This document shows, piece by piece, positions 6,885-13,394 of a DNA stretch of 14,159 nucleotides. This stretch comes from Cytophagales bacterium (GTDB lineage: Bacteria; Bacteroidota; Bacteroidia; Cytophagales; Cyclobacteriaceae). The notes beneath the pieces were generated by a model, which ran no database searches, was not told where the DNA came from, and saw nothing but the letters and a program-made list of their open reading frames with translations. The DNA lies in contig JAGUUF010000005.1 in NCBI GenBank assembly GCA_020063545.1, forward strand, positions 1 to 14,159. Direction: 5' to 3'. Position 1 is the first letter of the stretch. The number at the start of each line of letters is the position of its first letter. The translations under genes were made by a program, and so were the position numbers.

Positions 6885-7301
6885 ATGGACCTGAAAAAGA
6901 GAATGTTGGCAACCCTTGCCGGGTTTGTCGTATTTTTCCTGCTGGGCTGGCTTCTTTACGGCATGCTGCTCATGGATTTCTTCAACTCCAACCAGGGCAC
7001 TGCATCGGGCGTTATGCGCGCTGAAACCGAAATGGTTTGGTGGGCGCTTGCTGTAGGCAACCTGCTGCAGACTTACCTGCTGGTGTACATTTTTGGCAAC
7101 TGGGCCAACATCACAACGTTTGGCGGAGGCTTTAAAGCCGGGGTAATCATTGGCCTGATTATCGGGTATGGTGTTGACCTGACCATGTATGGCACTACCA
7201 ACATCATGAACCTTACCGGGGCCCTGGTTGATCCGCTGGTGATAGGCGTGATGATGGGCGTTAGCGGTGGTGTGATAGGCGTGGTGCTTGGAAAGAAGTA
7301 G
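6885..7301 (+). CDS. Small integral membrane protein, four predicted helices
   Basis: I do not recognise the family. The 138-residue product has four hydrophobic spans at about 8-30, 51-70, 82-100 and 115-135, with basic residues at the N-terminus (KKR) and at the C-terminus (GKK), so both ends are probably cytoplasmic. The last two spans are glycine-rich with GxxxG-like spacing (GVIIGLIIGYG, GVMMGVSGGVIG), which suggests close helix packing. No catalytic or transport motif is visible. A clear intrinsic terminator follows it, so it looks like a single-gene unit between the RmuC-like gene and the GroES-like gene. Confidence 0.75.
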   Translation: MDLKKRMLATLAGFVVFFLLGWLLYGMLLMDFFNSNQGTASGVMRAETEMVWWALAVGNLLQTYLLVYIFGNWANITTFGGGFKAGVIIGLIIGYGVDLTMYGTTNIMNLTGALVDPLVIGVMMGVSGGVIGVVLGKK

Positions 7302-7319
7302 CGTTTCCCGAAGTTCCTG

Positions 7320-7348
7320 AAAAGGCAGGCTAAATAGTCTGCCTTTTT
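7320..7348 (+). terminator. Intrinsic terminator after the membrane protein gene
   Basis: AAAGGCAG (7321-7328) pairs exactly with CTGCCTTT (7339-7346) around a 10-base loop, and the stem runs into a T-run (7344-7348). This is a standard rho-independent terminator 20 bases past the stop codon. Confidence 0.85.
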
Positions 7349-7370
7349 ATTTTCAGTAATTTAAACTCCG

Positions 7371-7378
7371 TAATTTTG
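7371..7378 (+). promoter_or_regulatory. Bacteroidota -7 promoter element before the GroES-like gene
   Basis: TAATTTTG is an exact match to the TAnnTTTG consensus, and it lies 5 bases before the ATG. Transcription would begin about at the start codon, so the mRNA may be leaderless. A TTT at 7351-7353 is the closest thing to a -33 element. The element sits right after the terminator of the previous gene, which supports an independent promoter here. Confidence 0.55.
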
Positions 7379-7383
7379 TTCCG

Positions 7384-7758
7384 ATGAAACTAACACAGGA
7401 TAACAGGCTTAAAAAAATTATTGTTGTTGGCGATCGGGTACTGATACAACCCTCCAAACAATCCGACAAAACAGCCAACGGCCTTTACCTTCCACCAGGT
7501 GTTCAGGAGAAAGAAAAAATCCAAAGCGGCTACGTGATTAAAGTAGGGCCTGGTTACCCGCTGCCCATGCCGGCCGATGAGGATGACCTGTGGAAAGGCA
7601 AAGAGGAGCAGATTAAATACCTTCCGTTACAGGCACAGGAAGGTGACCGGGCCATTTTTTTACAAAAGGGAGCAATTGAGGTAATGTATGAAGGCGAAAA
7701 ATACTTTATCGTTCCGCAAAGTTCCATTTTAATGCTTGAGCGCGAGGAGGAATTGTAA
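7384..7758 (+). CDS. GroES-like co-chaperonin paralogue with an internal insertion
   Basis: The 124-residue product follows the GroES order: VGDRVLIQP (15-23), a mobile-loop-like TANGLYLPPG (30-39), GYVIKVGPG (49-57), then EGDRAIFLQKGA (86-97), YFIVPQSSIL (107-116). Ordinary GroES is about 95 residues. The extra length is mostly an acidic, tryptophan-containing segment at about 58-80 (PLPMPADEDDLWKGKEE). No groEL is next to it, so this is likely a second, divergent co-chaperonin rather than the main GroES. Whether it still binds GroEL is unknown; the hydrophobic tripeptide of the mobile loop appears as LYL. It shares a stop/start overlap (TAATG) with the next gene and likely forms a two-gene operon with it. 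Confidence 0.8.
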   Translation: MKLTQDNRLKKIIVVGDRVLIQPSKQSDKTANGLYLPPGVQEKEKIQSGYVIKVGPGYPLPMPADEDDLWKGKEEQIKYLPLQAQEGDRAIFLQKGAIEVMYEGEKYFIVPQSSILMLEREEEL

Positions 7759-7964
7759 TGCAGGGGCTTTCGTTTGATGTGCTCAGGGTTGGAAAAAAAT
7801 ACCGACTGATAAACTTTGGCGAAGTGAATGAATTTGTGGTGGAATATATTCTGGCGGATGGTGATTTTAAAGTCAAGAATATTCACACGCTTGAGCAGTA
7901 TTTGCTGAGGGATCTGATTAAATACGGAAGGGGAAAGGATTTTGAAATAAGGGAATTGGAATAA
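7758..7964 (+). CDS. Small protein of unknown function, coupled to the GroES-like gene
   Basis: I do not recognise this 68-residue product. It begins at the ATG that overlaps the previous stop by one base (TAATG), so its translation probably depends on the GroES-like gene. It is rich in beta-type residues and has no signal peptide, membrane span or cysteine. It starts with LSFDVLRVGKKYRLINFGE and ends IRELE. Such a short fold, with VGKKYRL at the front, looks like a small beta-barrel, but this is only an impression. The coupling suggests a role with the GroES-like protein. It converges with the MOT1 gene; their stops are 11 bp apart. Confidence 0.7.
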   Translation: MQGLSFDVLRVGKKYRLINFGEVNEFVVEYILADGDFKVKNIHTLEQYLLRDLIKYGRGKDFEIRELE

Positions 7965-7978
7965 CGGGCAACCTGTTA
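7962..7978. terminator. Small hairpin formed by the two convergent stop codons
   Basis: TAACGGG (7962-7968) pairs with CCTGTTA (7972-7978), with one G-T pair and a CAA loop. The first arm is the TAA stop of the 68-residue protein gene, and the second arm is the TAA stop of the transporter gene on the other strand. There is no adjacent T-run; the nearest is at 7984-7992. It may be a weak two-way stop signal or chance. Confidence 0.25.
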
Positions 7979-9136
7979 CGTGTCCTTTTGTTTCCCGATT
8001 TCTTTCAATGCGTTAAGGTTAACCGGCAGGTAATGCAGCAGAAGTCCTGCAACAATGCCAACCAGGAAACCATAAGGCAAGCCAAAAGCAAGCAGGCCGG
8101 TTAATATCGCTACAACCAGTCCTTTCTGATCAGCGGCCTGATCGCGGATGAGCAAAAGCAATGCGGCTCCTTCAAAAAGCAGGATGGTTCCCAGTACCGG
8201 CAGCGGAAATGCAGCAATGAGTTGGTGAAAACTGTTTCCGAAAAACATCCCGAGTATAAGAAAGATCATTCCATAAATGATAACCGATCCGCCTGTACGG
8301 CCTCCAAAGGTATAATGGCCCACCATGCCACCCGCCCCGTGGCAGCACGGAATGCCGCCAGCCCAGGGTGCAGCCAGGTTCATGATTGAATACGTTATCC
8401 CGATTTTGCGAATGGTTATATCGCTCCGTTCGGGAAATAAATCATGGGCAACCTGGCGCGTAGCCAAAATGGAGTTACCCAGCGAAAGCGGAATTTGCGG
8501 CAATGCCAGTAACACAAGCCCTTTGGCAATGTCATCGATTGATGGCGCGTTTACCTGCGGCAACGTAAAACCGAACAAAGGTGAAACTTCATCCAGGTTT
8601 ATTGCGGCATAAAGTATTCCCAACAGAATAACCACCAGTGAAGCGGGGTACTTCCGGTTGTCAATCAAAACCACAATCAGCACAAAAGCGATGGCAGCAA
8701 GTACGAAGCCGCTTAAGCCATTGGCAGGTAGGTAATCTTTAAATGCCAGCAGGCAAAGGCTAAGGCCCAGCCCGAATTGAATTCCACGCACAACCGATTT
8801 GGGTACCCACCGGGCAAGCTTATCCAGCAACCCTGTCAGCGATAGCATCAGCATGACAACACCAATGGCCAGGCCGGCACCGAGCAAAACGGTTCCGGCT
8901 ATCTTTTGCGAAATAACAAGTGTGGCCATGGCTTTAAGCGGCTGAACCGGCATGGGCATCCGGTAAATCAACCCTGTAAAAATCTGCATCAGGCCAAACA
9001 CAATCAGTACGCTGGGTGTGTGCAATCCTGTTGCCAGAATCATGGCAACAAGCAGCGGAAAATCCGTACCGATGTCGCCAAAAGCTCCTGCAAATTCCTG
9101 CCGGTTGAATTTTATGGTGGTGAGGTTTTGGTTCAT
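7976..9136 (-). CDS. MOT1-type (SulP-related) molybdate/anion transporter
   Basis: The 386-residue product is almost all membrane helices, about 10-12 spans. It carries the two signatures of the MOT1 family: MPVQPLKAM (62-70) and GIPCCHGAGG (261-270) followed by FGGRTGGS (277-284). Plant and algal MOT1 take up molybdate with high affinity; bacterial members are assigned to molybdate or sulfate by homology only. The N-terminal EFAGAFGDIGTDFPLLV (14-30) is also typical. I place the start at 9136, where ATG overlaps the cytochrome stop as ATGA; an in-frame ATG seven codons upstream (9157) would lie inside the cytochrome gene. It is last in the beta-helix/cytochrome operon. No molybdenum cofactor genes are in view, so the substrate stays open. 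Confidence 0.82.
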   Translation of the reverse strand: MNQNLTTIKFNRQEFAGAFGDIGTDFPLLVAMILATGLHTPSVLIVFGLMQIFTGLIYRMPMPVQPLKAMATLVISQKIAGTVLLGAGLAIGVVMLMLSLTGLLDKLARWVPKSVVRGIQFGLGLSLCLLAFKDYLPANGLSGFVLAAIAFVLIVVLIDNRKYPASLVVILLGILYAAINLDEVSPLFGFTLPQVNAPSIDDIAKGLVLLALPQIPLSLGNSILATRQVAHDLFPERSDITIRKIGITYSIMNLAAPWAGGIPCCHGAGGMVGHYTFGGRTGGSVIIYGMIFLILGMFFGNSFHQLIAAFPLPVLGTILLFEGAALLLLIRDQAADQKGLVVAILTGLLAFGLPYGFLVGIVAGLLLHYLPVNLNALKEIGKQKDT

Positions 9137-9143
9137 TGGTTCA
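9128..9143. repeat. 8-bp tandem duplication at the cytochrome/transporter junction
   Basis: TTGGTTCA occurs twice in direct tandem (9128-9135 and 9136-9143). On the coding strand it gives overlapping ATG AAC CA units: the first is the end of the cytochrome (MNQ-stop), the second the start of the transporter (MNQN). With a single copy the cytochrome frame would continue without a stop into the transporter frame. Confidence 0.85.
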
Positions 9144-10203
9144 TGGATTTGATCCACTCATGAATCAACGCCACACCTTCTGCATGGACAAGTTTTTTAC
9201 CCAGCTCAGGCATCATCACACCCGGATCATCGGATTGAATGCGGTAGAAGAGAATGGATGCATCCGGGTTGCCGGGCACAATGTCGTACTTCCTGCCGCC
9301 CGAACCGCGGCCTGCCGCTACGGGTGGCTTGCCGATGCCCAGTTCAAACGGGTTATTAACATCGGCCAGCAAATGCAGCCCGCTGGTCTTAGCAGGGCCA
9401 TCTGGGCGATGGCAGTGCGCACAGTTCACTTCAAGCCAGGCACGCGCCCGCAGATTAAGTTGTTCGTTTTCATTCTCGTAATCCACCAGGCGTGGGCGCT
9501 CATTCGCGGGCGGAAGGTTGCGCAGCAAACCAAGGGCAGCAAGTTGTTCGAGTTGGTTTTTCGGTTGCCCCCTTATTGCTCCGTTTAACTGGCGCGCGGT
9601 AGGCCCGATGGGCATTACCTTATCGCCCCGCAGGTGGCAGCCTTTGCACTGGTTCATGTTGGGTACGGAGTAGTTCACCTGTTTTACCGAGCCGTCATGG
9701 TGCGTCCAGCGCACATCAATATTTTTTCCGCTTACATCCAGGTAAGCTTCGGTTTGTTCATCATTCCAGATGTAAGGCAGTGCCTTCCAGGTTCCGTTTT
9801 CAAGAATCAACAAACGGGTTTCAAGGATGCGGATGTTTTCGGAAGATTTTCTGAAATCGGCCGGGTAGTAAAAATTTTTGATCAGCACCGTGCCTTCCGG
9901 GAAACTGAGCACGTCATCGGCATTGTAGGTGGCAAACGTGCCCGGGGGAAATTTTATGAAACGCTTCTTGTAGGCATAATCACTGAAGAGGGGCGAGTTA
10001 AGTTCATAATGGATAACGCCTTCTGCGGGCTCCAGGTTTTTCAGTTCTCCTTTAAAAAATCCGTATGCCGAAAGCTTTTCCTCGCCTACAGAAGAAAGTG
10101 TGGCACCGCCCAACGACTCTTCCTCCACCACGATGACTTCGGGTTTTTGCCGGGTGCACGAAAAAACCAGCGCCAACAACACTATTCCGTAACTAAATTT
10201 CAC
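9133..10203 (-). CDS. SO2930-type diheme c-type cytochrome, lipoprotein
   Basis: The 356-residue protein carries two heme c motifs, CKGCH (186-190) and CAHCH (261-265), with a PGVMMPELG stretch near the C-terminus that could supply a Met ligand. The N-terminus is a short lipoprotein signal ending VFSC (Cys16). The long middle has the aromatic-rich FAM features LFSDYAYKKRFIKFPPG and FYYPADFRK, typical of the cytochrome family I know as SO2930 (TIGR03806). I prefer the GTG at 10203, because GTG overlaps the beta-helix stop as GTGA, like the next junction in this operon. The alternative is ATG at 10233, which adds 10 residues and overlaps by 34 bases. The protein likely carries electrons from an unknown substrate in the periplasm or at the outer membrane. 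Family assigned from memory. Confidence 0.85.
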   Translation of the reverse strand: MKFSYGIVLLALVFSCTRQKPEVIVVEEESLGGATLSSVGEEKLSAYGFFKGELKNLEPAEGVIHYELNSPLFSDYAYKKRFIKFPPGTFATYNADDVLSFPEGTVLIKNFYYPADFRKSSENIRILETRLLILENGTWKALPYIWNDEQTEAYLDVSGKNIDVRWTHHDGSVKQVNYSVPNMNQCKGCHLRGDKVMPIGPTARQLNGAIRGQPKNQLEQLAALGLLRNLPPANERPRLVDYENENEQLNLRARAWLEVNCAHCHRPDGPAKTSGLHLLADVNNPFELGIGKPPVAAGRGSGGRKYDIVPGNPDASILFYRIQSDDPGVMMPELGKKLVHAEGVALIHEWIKSMNQ

Positions 10204-11450
10204 TGCAGCGAAAGTGGTTTTTCTTCTTTGCATGAAAAGCTCTTAACATCTTTCGACAACCCCTTAAAATCATTGGCTGCATCGAGGTTGATGAATGTAA
10301 TCTTCCCGCTTTCATCAATGCAGATATTGCGTTCGGCACGGTTCGGATCAGGGATGCCATCGTAGAGAATGTCTGGCGGACTGAAAAATGATTTCATTGC
10401 CAGCAGTTTGCCGATGTCGTTCCGGAAGGTAGGGAACCAGTGCCTGTTCGAAAACCGGTTGCTGTGAACGCGGATGTTGTAAGGATAGGGATTGTACAGC
10501 GTATCTTCTTTGTACCGGTTGTTTACGGTTTGCACTCCGCCAACAGCGCCATCCTGCTCCTGTTCACCTTCGTTCAGGGCGGCCACCAGTTCATAGCTTA
10601 CAATGGCCAGGCCTACCGTGGTGTTGTCTTTAAAGTCGTTGTCATAAATTTCCACCCCGTTCGTAGCCAGTATCATCATACCCGAGCCGGGCGGAATACT
10701 CGCCACAATGTTTCCTTTCTGGGCAAAGTTTTTATGGTTGTTGCTGCGGATGGTGTTGTTGTACACTTTCGTGGAATGGCCATAGGTGGTGAGGCCGGGC
10801 AAATCAAAAACCAAAATGCCCCCGGTATTATCATAGGCTTCGTTGCCGTAAATCTCCACCCACTTGGAATTTTCGCTTTCAATGCCGGCCACATTCCAGT
10901 AGGCTTTATTGTTGCGGATGATAACGGAGTCCGATTGCCCAACATAAATACCGGCATCGGATGAACCCATAGCGATACACTCTTCCATCAGCACATTTTT
11001 GCACAACACCGGGTACAGTGCGTAGGCTCCGTTTTCAGTTTTGGGGCCTTCAGCCCATACCGATCGGATCCTGCGCAGGGTGATGCCGTGCGTATCATTG
11101 ACTTTCAAATTATCGCCTTTGGCATCCTCCACTGAAAAATCTTCCAACACAATGTTTTTTCCATTGCTGACTTGCAACCCTTGCGCCCCTTCGGTTTGGT
11201 TTTTCCACGACAAAATTGTTTTATCCATGCCTTTGCCGCGAATGGTAATGTTCGATTTCCCATCCATGCTCAGCGTACGGGTAAACATGAAGTTGCCTTC
11301 GGGCAGTTCAATTACATCGCCATCCTGCGCCAAAATGAATTGGGCCTGTAAATCTTTTTCAATGGATTTCCACACGATGGGTTCCTTAGGTGCTTCGGTG
11401 CAAGCCGAGAGGAGAACCCATACAAATAAAATAAGCTGAAGTTTTTTCAT
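10200..11450 (-). CDS. Parallel beta-helix lipoprotein, partner of the diheme cytochrome
   Basis: The 416-residue protein starts with a lipoprotein signal, MKKLQLILFVWVLLSAC (Cys17). From about residue 45 to 310 it is a run of short strand repeats rich in G, N, D, V and I, such as NITIRGKG, KNIVLEDFSV, DSVIIRNNKA and NGVEIYDND: a right-handed parallel beta-helix like those of pectate lyases and carbohydrate epimerases. I see no clear lyase motif. From memory this matches the TIGR03805 family, which occurs next to TIGR03806 cytochromes. The start chosen is the ATG at 11450 because it gives a clean signal peptide; an upstream ATG at 11495 would add 15 residues and run into the repeat of the cassette. 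Substrate unknown. First gene of the operon. Confidence 0.85.
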   Translation of the reverse strand: MKKLQLILFVWVLLSACTEAPKEPIVWKSIEKDLQAQFILAQDGDVIELPEGNFMFTRTLSMDGKSNITIRGKGMDKTILSWKNQTEGAQGLQVSNGKNIVLEDFSVEDAKGDNLKVNDTHGITLRRIRSVWAEGPKTENGAYALYPVLCKNVLMEECIAMGSSDAGIYVGQSDSVIIRNNKAYWNVAGIESENSKWVEIYGNEAYDNTGGILVFDLPGLTTYGHSTKVYNNTIRSNNHKNFAQKGNIVASIPPGSGMMILATNGVEIYDNDFKDNTTVGLAIVSYELVAALNEGEQEQDGAVGGVQTVNNRYKEDTLYNPYPYNIRVHSNRFSNRHWFPTFRNDIGKLLAMKSFFSPPDILYDGIPDPNRAERNICIDESGKITFINLDAANDFKGLSKDVKSFSCKEEKPLSLQ

Positions 11451-11478
11451 AGCGGATATGAAGATAAAGAATTTCCTA

Positions 11479-11505
11479 TTAACCGCAGAGAACACAGAGA
11501 AATGT
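11479..11505 (+). repeat. Left end repeat of the cassette
   Basis: TTAACCGCAGAG is followed directly by ACACAGAGAAATGT (11492-11505). The right end has the same two blocks in reverse complement, but with about 25 extra bases of CGCAGAG units between them. So the ends are inverted copies, and the left one is shortened. Confidence 0.7.
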
Positions 11506-11527
11506 GGCAGAGGGCCGCTGAGAAATT

Positions 11528-11905
11528 TTAGAAATTGTTCGCAACTCTGCGAACACCGTCAATTAATCGAAGTACATTGAAATTCATCAGTAGTCCGATT
11601 TTGCAATTAATTAGCTTTAAGTATGTTAGAATTTGTGCAAGATGAATATCGCTAAGCGCTTCAACAGATTTGATTTCAATTACGACTTTCTGCTCTACAA
11701 CAAGGTCAGCCCGATACCCACAATCCAATTTAACCTCTTCATAGATCAATGGTACCGGTTTTTGTCTTTCCACATATAACCCAGATTTCGCTAATTCATG
11801 ATACAGGCACGCTTCATAAGCTGATTCCAGTAACCCAGGACCTAACGCCTTGTGCACTTTAATCGCAAATCCGATAATTCTTTCGGTAATCTCGTTCTCT
11901 GTCAT
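11528..11905 (-). CDS. GxxExxY-family protein with PD-(D/E)XK nuclease fold
   Basis: The 125-residue protein has the family-defining motif within LGPGLLESAYEACL: G24, E27, Y30. The nuclease-like core follows: D67 in YRADLVV, then E77 and K79 in VIEIKS, and a Q in LAQILTYL (Q91). The C-terminus IDGVRRVANNF is also usual for the family. Length is normal. The function is not established; the fold suggests DNA or RNA cleavage. The gene is AT-rich: bases 11581-11640 hold 17 G+C of 60 by hand count. It lies inside a repeat-bounded cassette, so it could act on the flanking repeats, but no evidence here shows that. The start is the ATG at 11905, and no promoter is clear among the repeats. Confidence 0.9.
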   Translation of the reverse strand: MTENEITERIIGFAIKVHKALGPGLLESAYEACLYHELAKSGLYVERQKPVPLIYEEVKLDCGYRADLVVEQKVVIEIKSVEALSDIHLAQILTYLKLINCKIGLLMNFNVLRLIDGVRRVANNF

Positions 11906-11914
11906 GGTGCTACA

Positions 11915-11927
11915 GTTAAATGAAGGT
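11915..11927 (+). repeat. Direct repeat GTTAAATGAAGGT, copy 1
   Basis: The same 13 bases occur exactly at 12158-12170. Copy 1 lies just upstream of the GxxExxY start, and copy 2 spans the right end of the cassette. Together they bracket the 230-bp CTCTGCG-rich block as one duplicated or inserted unit. Confidence 0.75.
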
Positions 11928-11988
11928 AGTGAATTCCTTTAAAAAACTGAGAACTCTGAGAAGAATCGCTGTGAGCCGCGGAGATAAT

Positions 11989-12041
11989 CTCTGTGCATCT
12001 CTGCGTATGCTCCGTGAACCTCTACGGTTAAAGAGGGTAGT
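11989..12041 (-). repeat. Degenerate CTCTGCG repeat unit, copy 1
   Basis: This block begins CTCTGTG and ends CTCTACGGTTAAAGAGGGTAGT-like. It aligns with 12119-12173 in the same orientation with scattered substitutions and two single-base gaps. Between the copies, and before copy 1 (11941-11988), are blocks in the opposite orientation (CGCAGA, GCTGAGG, CTGAG), giving an alternating head-to-head pattern able to fold into hairpins. GGAGAT-A-ATCTC at the top of copy 1 is one such dyad. Confidence 0.65.
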
Positions 12042-12118
12042 CAACGCAGATACGCTGAGGAATTCGCAGAGAACCGGTGAGTTAATAATGAGTTCTTGGG
12101 CTTTTATTAAACATTTCT

Positions 12119-12173
12119 CTCTGTGTACCTCTGCGTAAAACTCTGCGAACCTCTGCGGTTAAATGAAGGTGAA
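12119..12173 (-). repeat. CTCTGCG repeat unit, copy 2 (right end of the cassette)
   Basis: This copy has the clean series CTCTGTG, CTCTGCG, CTCTGCG, CTCTGCGGTTAA, spaced by 10-12 bases, i.e. about one helical turn. It contains the right-hand terminal inverted repeat and the second copy of GTTAAATGAAGGT. It ends 20 bases before the acyltransferase stop codon. Confidence 0.75.
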
Positions 12174-12192
12174 CTCTAGAGTAACTAAAGTT

Positions 12193-13341
12193 CTACTTCG
12201 GCTTCATCCCAAACAAAAACCGCATCACGTTAAACGGCCTGATGAGCAGCAAATAAAATCCCACACAACTGATCAGGGTAAGCAAAGCAATCGACCAATA
12301 CTTGGCGGCAATGCTCCACTCCAACTGACAGATATAATACCCAATGGCAATAATTACCGTTTGATGCAGAATATAAAACGGGTAAAGGCCTTCGTTGAGT
12401 TTGCTGATCCACGGATGTGGCTTGTTCAGGTAATGTTGTCCATAGGCAATTACCGTAAGCACGGTAAACCAGCTCATGAACATACCGCTAATATCAAACA
12501 GCGTTTCGATGGTGTCCTCCGGCCATGGAAAATTCACAATACCCCTAAAATGAAAATACAGGAGATAAAAAGGAATCAGCACAAACAAGGCTGCCATCAG
12601 CAAGTGCTTTCGGTTTTGCCCGATGGCAAGCCAGAGATTTTTATCGGAATAAAATAATACCCCCAAAAAGAAGAAGCACATGTAGAAAACAAAAAACGCC
12701 AGGTCGGTGAGGTCGTGTGTTTCATCCGGAAAGTACGGGCGTAAAATCGCCTGCGTGAAAATGATAATCACGGATGGAATGAGCAACATGCCGGCCGGGC
12801 TCGATAACCAACGACTAACCGTAGCCCTGAATTTTTCCGAACGTTCAGAACGAATGTACCGGAAGAACGGTATGAGCAGTAACGAATACAACAGCAGATA
12901 CAAGATGAACCACAGGTGGTGCCAGCTGAAACTCCCTTCGGGATAGGGCACGAAATTGAAAACAGTTTTAAAGAAATCGAAGTAGCCGTTGTATTCATTA
13001 ATGTGTTCATAATAAATCTGTGGCGGCACCACTACAAACATACCGAACACCAGCGGTATGAACAGCCTGCGAAACCGCTCACCGGCATATTGTTTAATGG
13101 AACGTTTGCCCAGCGCCATATAGGTGCCCGCACCGGAAATAAACAGCAACAATGGCATGCGCCAGAAGTGCAGCCACACCATCCAGTAGCGAAAGCTGCC
13201 GCTGAGTTCGTTGTTCTTTACGTGCCAGTCCCACGGAACAAACCACATGCCGGTGTGGAAAAAAAGCAAGATTAAAATGGCAATGATCCGGAGCCAGTCG
13301 AGGTCGTGCCTGCGGGTTGATGAGGTGAGTGTTGTTTCCAT
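12193..13341 (-). CDS. Acyltransferase-3 family membrane protein
   Basis: The 382-residue protein has about ten membrane spans and the acyltransferase-3 (OafA/OpgC-like) start: LDWLRIIAILILLFFHTG (14-31) with the conserved His29. Further marks are RMPLLLFISG (61-70), the RFRRLFIPL loop (89-97) and HHLWFI (141-146). Members transfer acetyl, succinyl or other acyl groups to sugars on polysaccharides, glycans or glucans at the membrane. No extra SGNH domain is present, so it is the short type. The resemblance is closer to the OpgC (glucan succinyl transfer) branch than to O-antigen acetylases, by eye only. It is a lone gene between the GxxExxY cassette and the GNAT gene; acceptor unknown. Confidence 0.88.
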   Translation of the reverse strand: METTLTSSTRRHDLDWLRIIAILILLFFHTGMWFVPWDWHVKNNELSGSFRYWMVWLHFWRMPLLLFISGAGTYMALGKRSIKQYAGERFRRLFIPLVFGMFVVVPPQIYYEHINEYNGYFDFFKTVFNFVPYPEGSFSWHHLWFILYLLLYSLLLIPFFRYIRSERSEKFRATVSRWLSSPAGMLLIPSVIIIFTQAILRPYFPDETHDLTDLAFFVFYMCFFFLGVLFYSDKNLWLAIGQNRKHLLMAALFVLIPFYLLYFHFRGIVNFPWPEDTIETLFDISGMFMSWFTVLTVIAYGQHYLNKPHPWISKLNEGLYPFYILHQTVIIAIGYYICQLEWSIAAKYWSIALLTLISCVGFYLLLIRPFNVMRFLFGMKPK

Positions 13342-13394
13342 AGTTTTTCTTTTTTGTCCAAAGAAACAGGCACAAGCCCCGAAACTACGACTGT

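Larger units (their letters stand above)
11479..12162. mobile_element. Cassette with GxxExxY gene between 12-bp inverted repeats
   Basis: TTAACCGCAGAG (11479-11490) and its exact reverse complement (12151-12162) bound a 684-bp, AT-rich block. It contains one gene and many degenerate copies of CTCTGCG / CGCAGAG in both orientations. It sits exactly between the beta-helix operon and the acyltransferase gene without breaking either. No transposase is present and no clear target-site duplication is seen. Calling it mobile is inference. Confidence 0.5.

Noticed and set aside
9634..10365. Plus-strand open frame of 243 codons
   Set aside because: It is antisense to the cytochrome and beta-helix genes, whose heme and lipoprotein motifs are clear. 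Its length follows from their codon bias.
10200..11495. Upstream ATG at 11495 as the start of the beta-helix gene
   Set aside because: The added 15 residues precede a complete lipoprotein signal peptide and extend into the terminal repeat of the cassette.
11941..12173. CTCTGCG repeats as a CRISPR array
   Set aside because: Units are short, degenerate and in both orientations, with no unique spacers of equal size and no cas genes.
12163..12657. Plus-strand open frame of 164 codons opposite the acyltransferase
   Set aside because: Its product is rich in K, H, N and P without a family signature, and the opposite strand codes an intact multi-span membrane protein.
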